This document shows positions 46,290 through 56,859 of a DNA stretch of 64,000 nt, in pieces. Source of the stretch: Uranotaenia lowii (Eukaryota; Arthropoda; Insecta; Diptera; Culicidae); the NCBI RefSeq assembly GCF_029784155.1, contig NC_073691.1, forward strand, positions 66,718,839 through 66,782,838, read 5' to 3'. A program made the translations under genes and the position numbers. The notes beneath the pieces are model-generated. The model worked only from the letters and a program-made list of their open reading frames with translations. It made no database searches and was not told the DNA's origin. The stretch's first letter is position 1; the number at the start of each line of letters is the position of its first letter.

Positions 46290-47440
46290 TTTTTTTTTCG
46301 AGGAATCGTATATGAGCCACCGCACGCATCGGAAAATGGAGTTATGACTGTTTCATCTATTTTGTCAGATATTTTTCGAAGAAACGAATGAAGACTGTTT
46401 GAGCCATCGCACGCATTGGAAAATTGAATTATGGTCGTTTTACCCTCAACATTATTGATATAGTGCAGAAAAAGCGTGTTCGAACTTAAAAATTTTGACC
46501 CAAATGAGACTTCTTTTATGGGATTTTTTTCCAAGGAATCGCACGTTTAAGCCACCGCACGCATTGGAAAATGGAATTGTGGCTGTTTTTGCCCTCAATT
46601 CTCCTACATTCTTTAATTAAATGAGAAAAAAGCATGTTCGGACTAGAAAGCTTTGAATAAAATAAGACTTATCTTGTGTTGTTTTTTTGCGAGGAATCGA
46701 ATGAAGGTCGTTTGAGCCACCGCACGCATCGGAAAATGTAGTTATGGCCGTTTTACTCTCAATTTCCCAACATTTCTAATATAGTTCAGAAAAAGCTTAT
46801 TCGGATTGGAAAATTTTTAAGAAAGTTAAACCTACGTTGTGTGATTTTTACGATTAATCAAATGGAAGCTTTTTTGAGCCACCGCACGCATTGGAAAATG
46901 GAGTTATGGCTGTTCTAACCTTAATTCCCCTAAAAAATTTACATATTGCAGAAGAGCCTGTGAAGCTATAGCTGTTTTTACCCACTTTTCCCCAACATTT
47001 TTCAATTTATTCAGAAAAAAATATGTCCTGACTTGAAAATTCTAAACCTAATCAGACTTATCTTCAGTGAATTTTTTTCCGAAAAATCAAATGAAGGCTG
47101 TTTGAGCCACCGCACGCATTGGAAAATTATGGCTATTTTCTCATCAAACTCCCAACATTTATCAGCTTATTCAGAAAAAGCTTGTTCGGACTTGAAAATT
47201 TTCAACCAATTCAGACTTGTCTTGTGTTTTTTTTTTTCGAAGAACCGAACGCAAGCCATAACTCCATTTTGCAATGCGTGCGATTCCTCGTATAAATCAT
47301 ACAAGATAGGTTTAATTTGATTTAAAAATTTCAATTCCGAACTTACTGTTTTCATATTTTTTATGTAAAATACAGGAGTATCGAGATTAAAATCAGTCAT
47401 AACTAAACATTTTTCCGATGCGTGCAGCGGCTCAAATAGC
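46290..47440. repeat. ~160-bp tandem satellite (GAGCCACCGCACGCAT)
   Basis: A unit with GAATCGAATGAAGGCTGTTT-GAGCCACCGCACGCATYGG-AAAATGGAGTTATGGCTGTT, a CTCAATTCCCC stretch and AAAGCATGTTCGGACTTG recurs at 46314, 46401, 46550, 46714, 46876 and 47104 in plus orientation. Spacing is mostly 149-164 bp. At 47250-47300 and 47410-47440 partial units are inverted. No protein is encoded. The same unit builds the foldbacks at 50.1-51.3 and 52.5-53.1 kb. Confidence 0.88.
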
Positions 47441-47658
47441 CTTTATTTGATTACACTGTTACAAGAAAAATAATTGTTTAATTACTGTTAGACCCCATCC
47501 AAAATAATATAGAAATATAAATATACAGGATTTTTCACTTAAACTAAGCTGCAGCATCATATCGATTCTACGTGAGCCTTGTAGTAATTACTGGACTTAC
47601 ATATTATAGACACATGAATTTCATGTAAAGTCGAAGTGGATGGATTCAAATCCGTTTT

Positions 47659-47826
47659 TTGCAATTTTCTCAAGCGTGCGGTAGAAAATTCTTATTGGAA
47701 AAAGAACTTGTTGTCAATCAGCTTACGCGATTTTATGCTGTAAAAATTGCGACAACTCAAGAGCATTCAGCGTCGGTCGGAAGACGAAAAGTAGACCACA
47801 CTGGATATCTTTCGGAACCCAAGGAG
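47659..47826 (+). other. Candidate exon with consensus donor
   Basis: A 56-codon open frame with balanced composition (LTRFYAVKIATTQEHSASVG near its middle) ends exactly at a strong donor, GAG|GTAAGT (GT at 47827), in phase 0. Acceptors follow at 47891 (TTTCCAG), 48030 (TTTACAG) and 48678 (AACTTCAG). The last also begins in phase 0, so this could be an upstream exon of the Myb-like gene. I do not recognise the peptide. Confidence 0.35.
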
Positions 47827-48678
47827 GTAAGTGTATTTGATTTACCAGAAAATTCATTTAATTTAAGTTATTGTCTGTGTTTGTTTCCAGCTTCGGAGAA
47901 AGCTTCTAGAAGTATGATCATGTTGACTCATGCATAAGTGGTCCCGGGATGGATGTCCATCTGATTTACGGCACTAGAAACAATTGCTTTTTATTATTTT
48001 AATTATTTAATATTTTTTCATTTTTTACAGGACCCAAAAAAAAAGCTGATGATGCATTGTTGGACCACCCGGAATCCAGATTGATTATCATTAAAGTGAC
48101 TGTGTATGATTTAGTGAGAGTGATTGATATAGTGGAAGTGTTTTATTTGAAAATAAATTCAAATTTCAAAAAAAATTGTTATTCTTATTAAAGTTAGAAA
48201 AAACAACGAAAAAGGGAGGGAATAATTAAAATCGATTAACATTTCATACAGCTTTTATCATCACATATCGTGTTGAACTGACTAGAAATTTACGTAATTT
48301 GTAGATGATTTTCATCAAGTATCAATTCCCATAGGGACGCGTTTACATATTCATTTCGTAGCATTTACGTGAAAATCATTTGGATAAAAATTATGTAGTT
48401 TTTCACGTAACTACTTCAACTACAGGATGTCACTACAGCCGCTACGTGGAGATTATGTATTTTTGGTGCACGGTCTTTGCTATTCGGGCTCTTCAGCCCT
48501 TAATAACTTCTGGCGTAGCTCGTATCATCTAAAGATTTTCGAAGCAAATGAATGAAATTAAGTTTTATTTCCAATACATAGCCGTAATTTTGAACCAGCT
48601 GAATAAAAATAGATTATCTCATGATGTTTTACAATTCGTACTTTCTCTCATGTATCTACGTCATTTTTCTAACTTCAG
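47827..48678 (+). other. Possible intron / spacer
   Basis: Contains no other convincing exon. Two internal acceptor-like sites, at about 47890 and 48030, lead to frames that stop soon afterwards. Near 48290-48420 the words TACGT and ACGTA are frequent (GTTTACATATTC, TTTACGTGAAAA, TTCACGTAACTAC). Confidence 0.35.
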
Positions 48679-49683
48679 GATAAAACTAAAACCCGAGGTC
48701 GTAATTGGAGCACAGAAGAAGACGAAGCGCTCTGTTTGGCCTGGCTCAATATTTCACAAGATCCAATTAGCGGAACAGGCCAAAAACTGGACACTCTGTA
48801 CAGTCGTGTGTTCAGTTTATTTATTGAGCTGTGTACGGAAAGAGGTTACTACAATGCTGAACTGCGAGGAGTCACGGGAGTAAAACACAGATGGCTACTG
48901 ATCAGTAGGGCATGCAGTAAATTTGCGGGCTGTGTGACCCAGGTGCTTACTAAACAGCAAAGCGGTGCCTCAAGCTCTGATTTTATGAAACAGGCACTGA
49001 TTCTTTATAAAACGGCCACAAAATCACCATTTGTATTGCTTCATGCTTTCAAAATTCTAGAAAACGCGCCGAAGTGGCAGGTGTATATGCACAACAAAAA
49101 CAAAAATTGTTCTGAATCGCCAAAGAATGTAAATGAAGGAAGTGGTAAAGAAAACAGTTGCCCCTTGACCAATACCTCTAGGCCCATGGGTTTAAAACGC
49201 TCTAAAAATTCAGGAAAGGTCGATTCCGTAGCCAATGCAGCTGTTCAACTTGCGCAGGCAAGTGACAAAATAGCTGAAATCGCCAAGAAGAAAATAGAGC
49301 TTGGTTTGCAAAAAACGCACGCTTTCAACCGCATGGTCGATCACTCGATCATGAGTGTTGACTTTTCCAAATTAAGTGCCGTGGCGAGAACGTACTATAG
49401 GCGAGAACAAGCCAGAATTTTGGCAGAAGTGATGAAACATGGTGTGGAACATAACAATCGATCTTCTGAACTGGCTTCAGATGAAGAGTCTCTCAACCCC
49501 ATCGAATTATTGGAAACGGATGAAGAGGATGACTCCAACAGTAACCCACAGCGAAAAAAATTGAGACAAGAAACAGAAAGAAACCTAAGCGATTTTGTTG
49601 AAGATGCAGATGGTGTGCCATCCGACATCGACGGTTTGGATGATTCAAATCCAATCGAGTTTCTCGAAGAAGCTTCGGACTAA
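48679..49683 (+). CDS. Myb/SANT-like DNA-binding protein of a Harbinger transposon
   Basis: Second protein of PIF/Harbinger elements; in that family it binds the transposase, carries it into the nucleus and helps recognise the element ends. The open exon starts after an acceptor (TTCTAACTTCAG|GAT) and runs 334 codons to the stop. If the internal ATG at 48736 is the start, the Myb-like domain would lose its first Trp, so an upstream exon is more likely. Residues 7-30 read GRNWSTEEDEALCLAWLNIS, a trihelix/SANT-type start with two spaced Trp. The third Trp lies in GVKHRWLLISRACSKF. A basic, low-complexity linker follows, then predicted helices (NAAVQLAQASDKIAEIAKKK; RREQARILAEVMKHG). The very acidic tail repeats SNPIELLE and SNPIEFLEE. 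There are no stops or frameshifts. It points toward the transposase gene 3.5 kb downstream on the other strand. Confidence 0.85.
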   Translation, partial: DKTKTRGRNWSTEEDEALCLAWLNISQDPISGTGQKLDTLYSRVFSLFIELCTERGYYNAELRGVTGVKHRWLLISRACSKFAGCVTQVLTKQQSGASSSDFMKQALILYKTATKSPFVLLHAFKILENAPKWQVYMHNKNKNCSESPKNVNEGSGKENSCPLTNTSRPMGLKRSKNSGKVDSVANAAVQLAQASDKIAEIAKKKIELGLQKTHAFNRMVDHSIMSVDFSKLSAVARTYYRREQARILAEVMKHGVEHNNRSSELASDEESLNPIELLETDEEDDSNSNPQRKKLRQETERNLSDFVEDADGVPSDIDGLDDSNPIEFLEEASD

Positions 49684-49849
49684 ATAATTTCGAATAAATA
49701 CATTTTAACATGTAATCAGCGATAATAATAAACAATATTTATTAATTTATGACCCATCAACGTAATTGTCGTTTTCAATAAAAACAAGCATTCATAGAAA
49801 AAATGTTGATTTTTTATTCATCCGATGATACTCAGTTTTTTTCCCAAAA

Positions 49850-50137
49850 GTTTCCAATCAAATCTGATTCTATAATTTGAATCTGCAACCGAAATCCGAA
49901 ACCGAATGAAACGTGAATTTGAATTTAATCTGAGTTTGAAATTTGAATCTGATATCTGATTCCTAAATCTGAATGTGAAGTATAAATCTGAAATTTGAAT
50001 ATCAAATCTAAACCTGAATTAGAAATCTTAATCTAAAATCCGAATCTGAAATTTGAAATCTGAATCGTAATCATGAAACTCATTCTGAAATCTGAATTTG
50101 AAATTTCAATCTAAAACCTGAATTTGAAATCTGAATC
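49850..50137. repeat. Decayed AATCTGAAATCTG satellite, left block
   Basis: Degenerate repeats of AAATCTGAATCTG-like words (for example GAAATTTGAATCTG, CCTAAATCTGAATG). This is the complement of the 13-mer that forms the array at 36.3-37.9 kb. The block is cut by the foldback starting at 50142. Confidence 0.75.
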
Positions 50138-50141
50138 ATTG

Positions 50142-51295
50142 CACAATGGGGAAAAAATTGTATAAATTGCGAAGAAATTCAATATCTTCCCTTTTAATCG
50201 AAAAATATCCATGAACAAGTACTTTTCTATAGTGAAAATTTCCAGAAAAGTGATTGGACATAGTTTAAGACGCCGCACGAGCTTATGAACGGAGTTATTG
50301 TGATTTTTAACCCCTAATTCCCCTATATTTTGTAAACAATCCAGTTAAAAAACTTATTTAGACTTGAAAACTTTAAACAAAAGTAGACCTATCTTGTGGA
50401 ATTTTTTCCGAGAAATTCAATGAAGGATGTTCGAGACATCGCACGCATCGGAAAATGGAGTTAGGAATGTTTTGACCCTCAATTCCCCTACATTTTTCAA
50501 TGATTTAAGAAAAAAGCATGCTCGGACTTGATGATTTTGAACCAAATAAGACTTATCCTATGAGATTGTATCCGAGGAATCCAACGAAGCCTGTTTGAGT
50601 CTGCACGGATTGGAAACTGGAATTATGGCTGTTTTACCCTCAATTTCCCAACATTTTTTAAATAGTTCAAAAAAAGTAAGATCAGACTTTAAAACTTTGA
50701 ACATTTTTTTCCAAGGAATCCAACGAAGCCTATTTGAACTACCGCACGCATTGGAAAAAGGAGTTATGGCTGCTTTACTGCTTAATTGAGGGTAAAAACA
50801 GACAAAACTCCATTTTCCGAAGCGTGCGGTGTCTCAAACAGCCTTCATTGGATTCCTCGGAAAAAAATCACACAAAATACGTCCCATTTGGTTCAAAAAT
50901 TGGAAGGCCGAACATGCTTTTATCTTAAATAATTGAAAAATATAGGGGAATGAAGGGTAGGGTAGAAACCGCCAGAACTCCATTTTTCGAAGCGTGCGGT
51001 TACTGAAACAGCCTCCATTCGATTCCTCAGAAAAAAATCCACAAGATAGATCTACTTTTGTTCAAAGTTTTCAAGTCTAAATAAGTTTTTTACTGAATTG
51101 TTTACAAAATATAGGAGAATTAGGTGTTAAAAAGGCACTATAACTCCGTTCATAAGCTCGTGCGGCGTCTGAAACTATGTACAATCGCTTTTTTGGAAAT
51201 TTTCACTATAGAAAGGTACTTTTTCATGGATTTGTTTCGATTAAGAGAGAAAATATTGAATTTTTTCGCGGTTTATACACTTTTTCCCCATTGTG
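50142..51295. mobile_element. Foldback element built from the GCACGCAT satellite
   Basis: 1,154 bp. Its ends CACAATGGGGAAAAA (50142) and TTTTTCCCCATTGTG (51295) are exact complements. They continue inward through TATACACTTTTT/ATTGTATAAA and CACTATAGAAAGGTACTTTT. ATTG flanks both ends (50138-50141 and 51296-51299), a possible 4-bp target duplication. The left half carries three satellite units in one orientation (near 50268, 50430 and 50600-50750), and the right half carries the same units inverted (near 50815, 50985 and 51150). The fold axis is near 50,790. It sits inside decayed AATCTG satellite. Confidence 0.88.
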
Positions 51296-51299
51296 ATTG

Positions 51300-51640
51300 A
51301 TCTGATTCTGAAAATCAAATCTGATCTCTGGGTTCAACGACCCTCTACAGTCTCTATGATTGGTAAGACTCATGTGTTCAACGCGTAATCGTGATAGTGT
51401 TGTTTGGTTCTTATGCTGAAATTTGAATCTGAAATCTGATTCTTAAATCTGAATAAAATTTCAATCTCAAATCGGAATTTGAACTGAAATCTGAAACTGA
51501 TATGAAATCTTAATCCGAAATCTGCATCTGAAATTTGAATCAACCTGGAATGCTTGAATCTGAAATCTAAACCTAAAATCTGAAGCTGAAATTTGAGTCC
51601 GAAATTTAAAATCTGAATCCACGTGTTGGATAATTCAATT
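51300..51640. repeat. Decayed AATCTGAAATCTG satellite, right block
   Basis: Resumes after the foldback (ATCTGATTCTG at 51300; AATCTGAAATCTG runs at 51418-51620). It is evidently the same array as the left block, split by the insertion. A 90-bp non-repetitive patch lies at 51325-51415. Confidence 0.7.
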
Positions 51641-51797
51641 GCAATTGAATTTTACGAAGAAGATTTGAACTAAAACATTTTTACATGTACTCAAAAGATA
51701 AAATTAGCATTTGTATAAAACATGATGTTTTTTTTTTAATTAAATTTAATCAGAGGGACTTAACTTTTTCAGTAAATACGTCTCTTGTGATTTTTGA

Positions 51798-52064
51798 TTA
51801 GATAGCATCAAACAGTTTACTCATTTTTAAAAAATTTGAAATTTTATCTTCAGCTTCTCTGTCGTTGCTTAAAATTTCTCGGATAGACGTCGGTAAATCC
51901 AGGTTTTCTCGGTAGGTCTGAAACTGCGGACAGCACACGAGTATATGTTCAACAATCAGGCTCGTTTCACATGTAGGACGGGTACTGCAACTCGAGTCAA
52001 GGTAGTGGAGGTGAGTAAGTTTCGTGTGACCAGTCTTTAACGTGATAAGATTTGCTGTTCTCTA
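51798..52064 (-). pseudogene. Non-LTR retrotransposon ORF2 tail
   Basis: The minus-strand frame ends at 51798. In reading order it has RTANLITLKTGHTKLTHLHYL, a Cys-rich knuckle with C, PTC, EH and CCPQF (pattern C-x4-C...H-x4-C), then a Leu-rich tail LDLPTSIREILSND and a stop. This is the usual ending of Jockey/I/R1-superfamily ORF2 proteins, which copy the element RNA. The reverse transcriptase itself is absent, so the copy is 5'-truncated, and upstream of about 52065 the frame is lost. Confidence 0.8.
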
Positions 52065-52525
52065 CGATGTGTCCGATCCTCATAAACACTTTCTAAACCT
52101 TTTACTTTCATGTTGATGTTGATTATTGATTCATCCGAAATTACACAATTTTTGTTCCAAAGAATCGTCAGTAAAGAATCGTATCTTTCAATTTAAAAAA
52201 AAAAACGCAGAATCAAAGTTGTTATCTTAGTTTGGTCATTTGAAAGAAGTTGAAGAAAAATGAGGTTTGCTATAAAAAATTTAAATTGTACAACTTCATT
52301 GGGAATTTGGATTTCGGTTCCGCATGTCCAGTATGTGAAGATTCGTTTCCTATCCTCCAAGTCGGGTTTAAGCCAGCCGATTTCACCAACAGGTCATCCG
52401 GTTTGGATACGCAAATTTCTCTATTAGTCGTGTAGTCTTACAACCGGTTCTGTTATTAGAAAAATAAAAATAATTAAAAAAAAAATCATCTGACTAGAAA
52501 TATGCATCAAAGTATTGTTTCATCG
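52065..52525. other. No gene seen
   Basis: Probably the continuation of the truncated retroelement for up to 100 bp, then AT-rich sequence. The 61-codon frame at 52250-52435 is unremarkable. Confidence 0.4.
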
Positions 52526-53140
52526 CACAATGGGCAAAAAGTGTATAAATCGTAAACTGAAAATTGTTTTAAAAAAACATGTTCGGAGTTCATAATTTGG
52601 AACCAAATAAGACCTCTCTTGTGTGTTTTTTACGAGGAATCGAATGAAGGCTATTTAAGACACTGCACGTTCGAAAAATTGTTATGACTAATACACCCTC
52701 GATTCCCCTACATTTTTCAAATAGCTCAGAAAAAAGCAGATCCGACTTGGAATATTTTAAATCAAACGAGGCCTATCTCTTTACAAAGAGTTGAACGGAC
52801 TTGATAATCAATCCGGACACGCTATGTCTGAAATATTTGAAAAAAATGTAGGAGAATTGAGGTTAAATTAGCCTCGGGAAAAATCACACAAAATGGGTCT
52901 ATATTAGTTCAATATTTTAAAAACCAAATCAGCTTTTTCGTGGATTAGTTACAAAATGTAGGGGATTTAGGAGCTAAAAAGTTTTATATCTTCGTTTACA
53001 AGCTCGTGCGGCGTTTGAAAGTAGGTCCAATCGATTTTCCGGACATTTTTTCTTAAAATTAGTATTTTTTCATAGATTTTGTTAGTTTAGGAGGAAAAAT
53101 ATTGTATCTCTTCGCGGTTTATACACTTATTTGCACATTG
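52526..53140. mobile_element. Smaller foldback of the CACAATGGG family
   Basis: 615 bp with ends CACAATGGGCAAAAAGTGTA (52526) and, complemented, CAATGTGCAAATAAGTGTAT (53140). The interior has GAGGAATCGAATGAAGGCTA with a shortened GCACGTTCGAAAA and, in the right half, AGCTCGTGCGGCGTTTGAAA inverted. It is older and shorter than the 50142 copy. It stops 41 bp short of the transposase stop codon. Confidence 0.8.
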
Positions 53141-53180
53141 TTTACCGTCTTGATAATAAGATATGTTTTGAATGTAGCTA

Positions 53181-54814
53181 CTAACTTTCAGTGGGAAAAC
53201 AAAGTTGACATTCCAAGATACGTTTAGCTTTGTTCTCCCTTTTTTTCCACAGGTGCTCTACTAAGTCTTCCTGAAGCTGATAATGGAGAACTGGGCTGTG
53301 AACTTGGCAGTATTTGCTAAGGAATGCTTGAAATCCTTCTCCTCCTCCCATCCTGACCGTAACTTCTGCGTTTCCGCCCTGATCGTACTCGATTTCGGGA
53401 ATGTTTCTTTGATCTTCGATTATCATATTGTGAAGAACAATGCAACTTCGCATAATTTGTGACAATTTATCTCTGTTCCAGAGCCTTGCCGGATTTTTCA
53501 ATATCGCAAATCGTGCCATTAATACTCCGAAAGCCCGTTCCACATCTTTTCTTGTGGATTCTTGCATCATGGCAAAATGCTGTAAAATATAAAAAAAAAC
53601 AAAGTTAAAGTGATTTATTATTGATTATTGAGTTAAGACGAAAGCTAATCACAGCAATCATTTTTAAATAAAATTTAAAGTAGTTATTAGATGTTTAAGA
53701 AAATTTTGCAACCAGACATACATACATCTATTAGAAAGATAAAAGCTGTTATGAAGCCCAGCCTTTCTTAAGACTACCAGTTATTGTCTTGATTTGCAAA
53801 TATTTGCATAGCATTATTTAATCAAATTATTTCAACCACCTTCCGTTTTTGATCCACGGGCGAAGAAATAGTTTTGACCAATGTCGCCAAAGGGGGGTAT
53901 ATACCGTCCGCTAGGTAATATCCAGTGGTGTATTTTCTCGAATTGATCGTGAACTCAACCGGTGGAGTTTTTCCGCTGTAGAGCTTGTTGAAGAGTGGCG
54001 ACCGCTCCAGAACATTTAAGTCGTTGTTCGACCCTGGAATACCTGATTTGAAGCAATTTAATAAAAGTATTAGCGTCATCAATCCTTATTTACAATTAAA
54101 TTCAATACCAAAAAATGCATGCCAGATCCAGAGGTCGTAAGATGCCACGGCTTCCAGTATAATGGTTGGCTTTTTACTTTTCCCTTGATATTGGCCGGCC
54201 CATCCAGTGGGACAATTCTTCCACTCCCAATGGCAACAGTCAAGGGATCCCAACATTCCGGGAAAACCACGCGACGCGCCTGTTTCCAGCAGCCGTTTCA
54301 TATCTGCGCTATTTGGAGATCGCAAATATTGGTCAGCATACAGGTCCAAAATTGTTTGGCAAAATTCCATCATGGACTGTCGTGCCGTTGACTCGGCAAT
54401 ACGAACGTACTCGTCTATGGCATCCGATGGCATTCCGTAAGCTAATTGCCGTATGGCTGCCGTACATTTTTGCAACGCCGTTAGGCCCAGTTTTCCGGCA
54501 GCATTAGGTTTTTGTGTGAAGTATTCATTTTTGGCCTCAACATCATTTACGATGCGGATAAAAAGACTACGTCGCATTCGAAATCTTCGACGGAATTGCT
54601 CTTCAGAGTACAACGGTTGTTCAGAAAAGTAGTCTGCTATCAAACGCAAAGATCCTTGCTGAGCAAGGCGATCGATATTCGGTTTTTTCCCCTTCCGTGA
54701 CCTGCTCTCTTCTACAGCTACCACCAACAAAGACTTAGCTTGGGTTAAAATGTCACCCATCAATTCGATATCGTCATCGCTTGAAGAGTCCGATAACAGG
54801 GCGTATTGCTCCAT
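53181..54814 (-). CDS. PIF/Harbinger transposase (HARBI1-like), intact, three exons
   Basis: A DDE nuclease that excises and integrates Harbinger DNA, normally at 3-bp targets, together with a Myb-like partner. Exon 1 is 54814-54109 (start MEQYALLSDSSSDDD), intron 1 is 54108-54043 (GT..AG, 66 nt), and exon 2 is 54042-53840. Intron 2 is 53839-53580 (GT..AG, 260 nt), and exon 3 is 53579-53181. Joined, the frame is open for 435 residues, a normal length. An N-terminal acidic, low-complexity segment and a helical region (EEQFRRRFRM...) precede the DDE fold. Catalytic residues are Asp192 in MLGSLDCCHWEW, Asp281 in YYLADGIYPP and Glu317 in KDVERAFGVL. Conserved PGSNNDLNVL spans the first junction. 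Read straight through, each exon stops inside the intron, so splicing is needed. Transcription converges with the Myb-like gene. It could be a live transposase or a domesticated one. Confidence 0.9.
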
Positions 54815-55086
54815 TGCGCTAGAAAATGGAAATTCAGAATATAAGCCTAGTCATAATTAGACTACATAACAGACCAGAATAATTTATAACTGATTTTTTT
54901 GTGGCGTTTAAACAGCTCGGGGAGCTGACGGTTTCAATGAAAATTAGAGAGAATTGTGTAGAAGAAAATTCAAAGTAAAATAGTAAGCTATCATGAGACG
55001 TTAGTTAGACAATCAGGCCTATGACATAGTGAATACGATGCGATGTGATGCGGCGAATGCGTTTCAAGGCGGTGAACCACATTTGA

Positions 55087-56026
55087 GGGGCCGTTCACTA
55101 ATTACGTAAGCACGATTTTTGAAATTTTCAACCCTCCCTCCCCCCCTGGTAAGACAAAGTAAGATTTTTCAAACCCCCCCCCTCCCCCCCTAGTAAGATC
55201 TTACGTTTTTTATTCTTTGATAAATTGACACGTTGTTTCAAAAATAGCTTGAAAATATTAAAATTGTGACATACATGCTTCAAAGGAAAGTACTTTTTAA
55301 AAACTGTATTTGAAAAGCACAATCTATACAAAACAACAGATGAAATGTCATAAACGATTAAAGAAAACATTATTCAAGACGTAGCATGTTTGGGGTAACA
55401 ATAATTCTCAATGAATTTCCACAATCGAATAAACAATATAAAATCTGAATTCCGATTTCAAAAAGAGAGATCAGGTTAGCACAAGATGTTTTTACCTGAA
55501 AATCATAAAAATCTTTTTGAAACATCTTTCTACACTACTAGAAATGGGGCAAAAATGTTCAACGACAATCACGTTGTCAACTAACCTAAAAGCTCAGACT
55601 CATTCAGCGGTAAGCGATTTAGTATTGATTTTTTTGGTAAACCTTTTGTTAAATTAAGAGTTGGTAGTGTCTATCACTGAAAAAACTGTCTAGAAATTCA
55701 TTATTTAAAGCGCCTTATAAGTATTTTTTGAGATTTTTTCTGGATGAAGTCATTTTTGAAACATGGTGGATTCAAATCGTGGTGTCACAACGCGCCATTT
55801 TTTTTGTTTCTATAAATTTCTCAATAAAAAAACATTGTTGGGATGGAAAGAGAAAAGCGACCTGAATAATATGGTTTCGTATGGCTGTGGCTGTGTTGAA
55901 TTTATAATGTAATATTTCTTACGTAAGATTTTTGGGAACCCCCCCTACCCCCCTAGTAAGAGATCGTAAGCAAATGTGAAACCCTCCCACCCCCCCTATG
56001 TGCTTACGTAATTAGTGAACAGCCCC
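55087..56026. mobile_element. TTACGTAA-ended element, 3-bp TSD TGA
   Basis: 940 bp. Its ends GGGGCCGTTCACTAATTACG (55087) and, complemented, GGGGCTGTTCACTAATTACG (56026) are nearly perfect inverted repeats, flanked by TGA on both sides (55084-55086 and 56027-56029). CCCTCCCCCCCTGGTAAGA/TCTTACTAGGGGGG-type blocks are repeated in mirror order at both ends. A 3-bp duplication with G-rich ends suits the Harbinger superfamily, so the neighbouring transposase is a candidate to mobilise it. No protein is encoded. Confidence 0.85.
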
Positions 56027-56029
56027 TGA

Positions 56030-56859
56030 TGAAAATGTATGTGAATCGCTTAAACCTGATATACGCAACGCGGCGAAGCAGATGTCAATTTGTTCCGCCG
56101 CTGGAGTTCGCATAGGCTGCGTCTTCTGCATCTTTCTATATACTACGGTTGATGGAAGCATTCAAAATAAAAATGACAGATCTCACTAAGTTACAGTACA
56201 CCATCTCCAGCTGTTGATTGTTAGTTAAATCCTTAGGTTGACGTACACATCATGCGAAGAATTATCGTCTGAGCCCTATGTTGGTAGGAGATGTTAGTTT
56301 ATTTTTCAGGGAAAATACTCGAAAAACTAAGAAAGTCATCAGGATTAGCAGAAAGATATAATTCAAAAATTTTCATATGGATAATAATAGTTATTTTGCT
56401 TCAAAAAAAAAAGTATTGTTTTCCGCTAAACAAACCCTTAATTTTCATGCATCTCGAAGGAAAAGGCCAAGGTCCTACAGGAAAATTTCCCAACTTCTTG
56501 CAAACAACTGTTTAGCTGGCCTGAAATCGTTCTGTAATATTCTGCTGTCGAAAATACATGACAAAATCCTCCCGACCGCAGGAGAAAGATTAAGTGTGGT
56601 ATGCTCGAAGCATATTCAATATTGATCGTGTTGTTATATTGGAACTAATAGATAATTTGATAAAAAGAAAAACGCTTACTGAACTAGGCTGAAGATGGTG
56701 ACTTGATGGTAGTAGATTTGGCGGCTTTTTCACAAAAGCCTTAGACAACTCCGATAAGTTAAATTTTTATCTATGGTATTGGAAAACTTTGCCTAATGTC
56801 TTACCTGCTACGAACGAATTACAGATGAGCTTGAGTGATCTCGTTTAATTTCCGATTGA
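56030..56859. other. No gene seen
   Basis: 56030-56130 is less AT-rich (AACGCGGCGAAGC, GTTCCGCCGCTGG) and may hold the outer end of the Harbinger element, but no terminal repeat could be paired with the Myb-gene side. Frames at 56291-56625 are unremarkable. Confidence 0.4.

Noticed and set aside
46290..47440. Regularly spaced repeats that could suggest a CRISPR array
   Set aside because: The spacers are not unique; the whole ~160-bp unit repeats and the same unit occurs inverted in foldback elements. The genome is eukaryotic.
49041..49735. Minus-strand frames inside the Myb-like gene
   Set aside because: Shadows of the plus-strand coding exon.
54119..54700. Plus-strand frames inside the transposase gene
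   Set aside because: Shadows of the spliced minus-strand Harbinger transposase.
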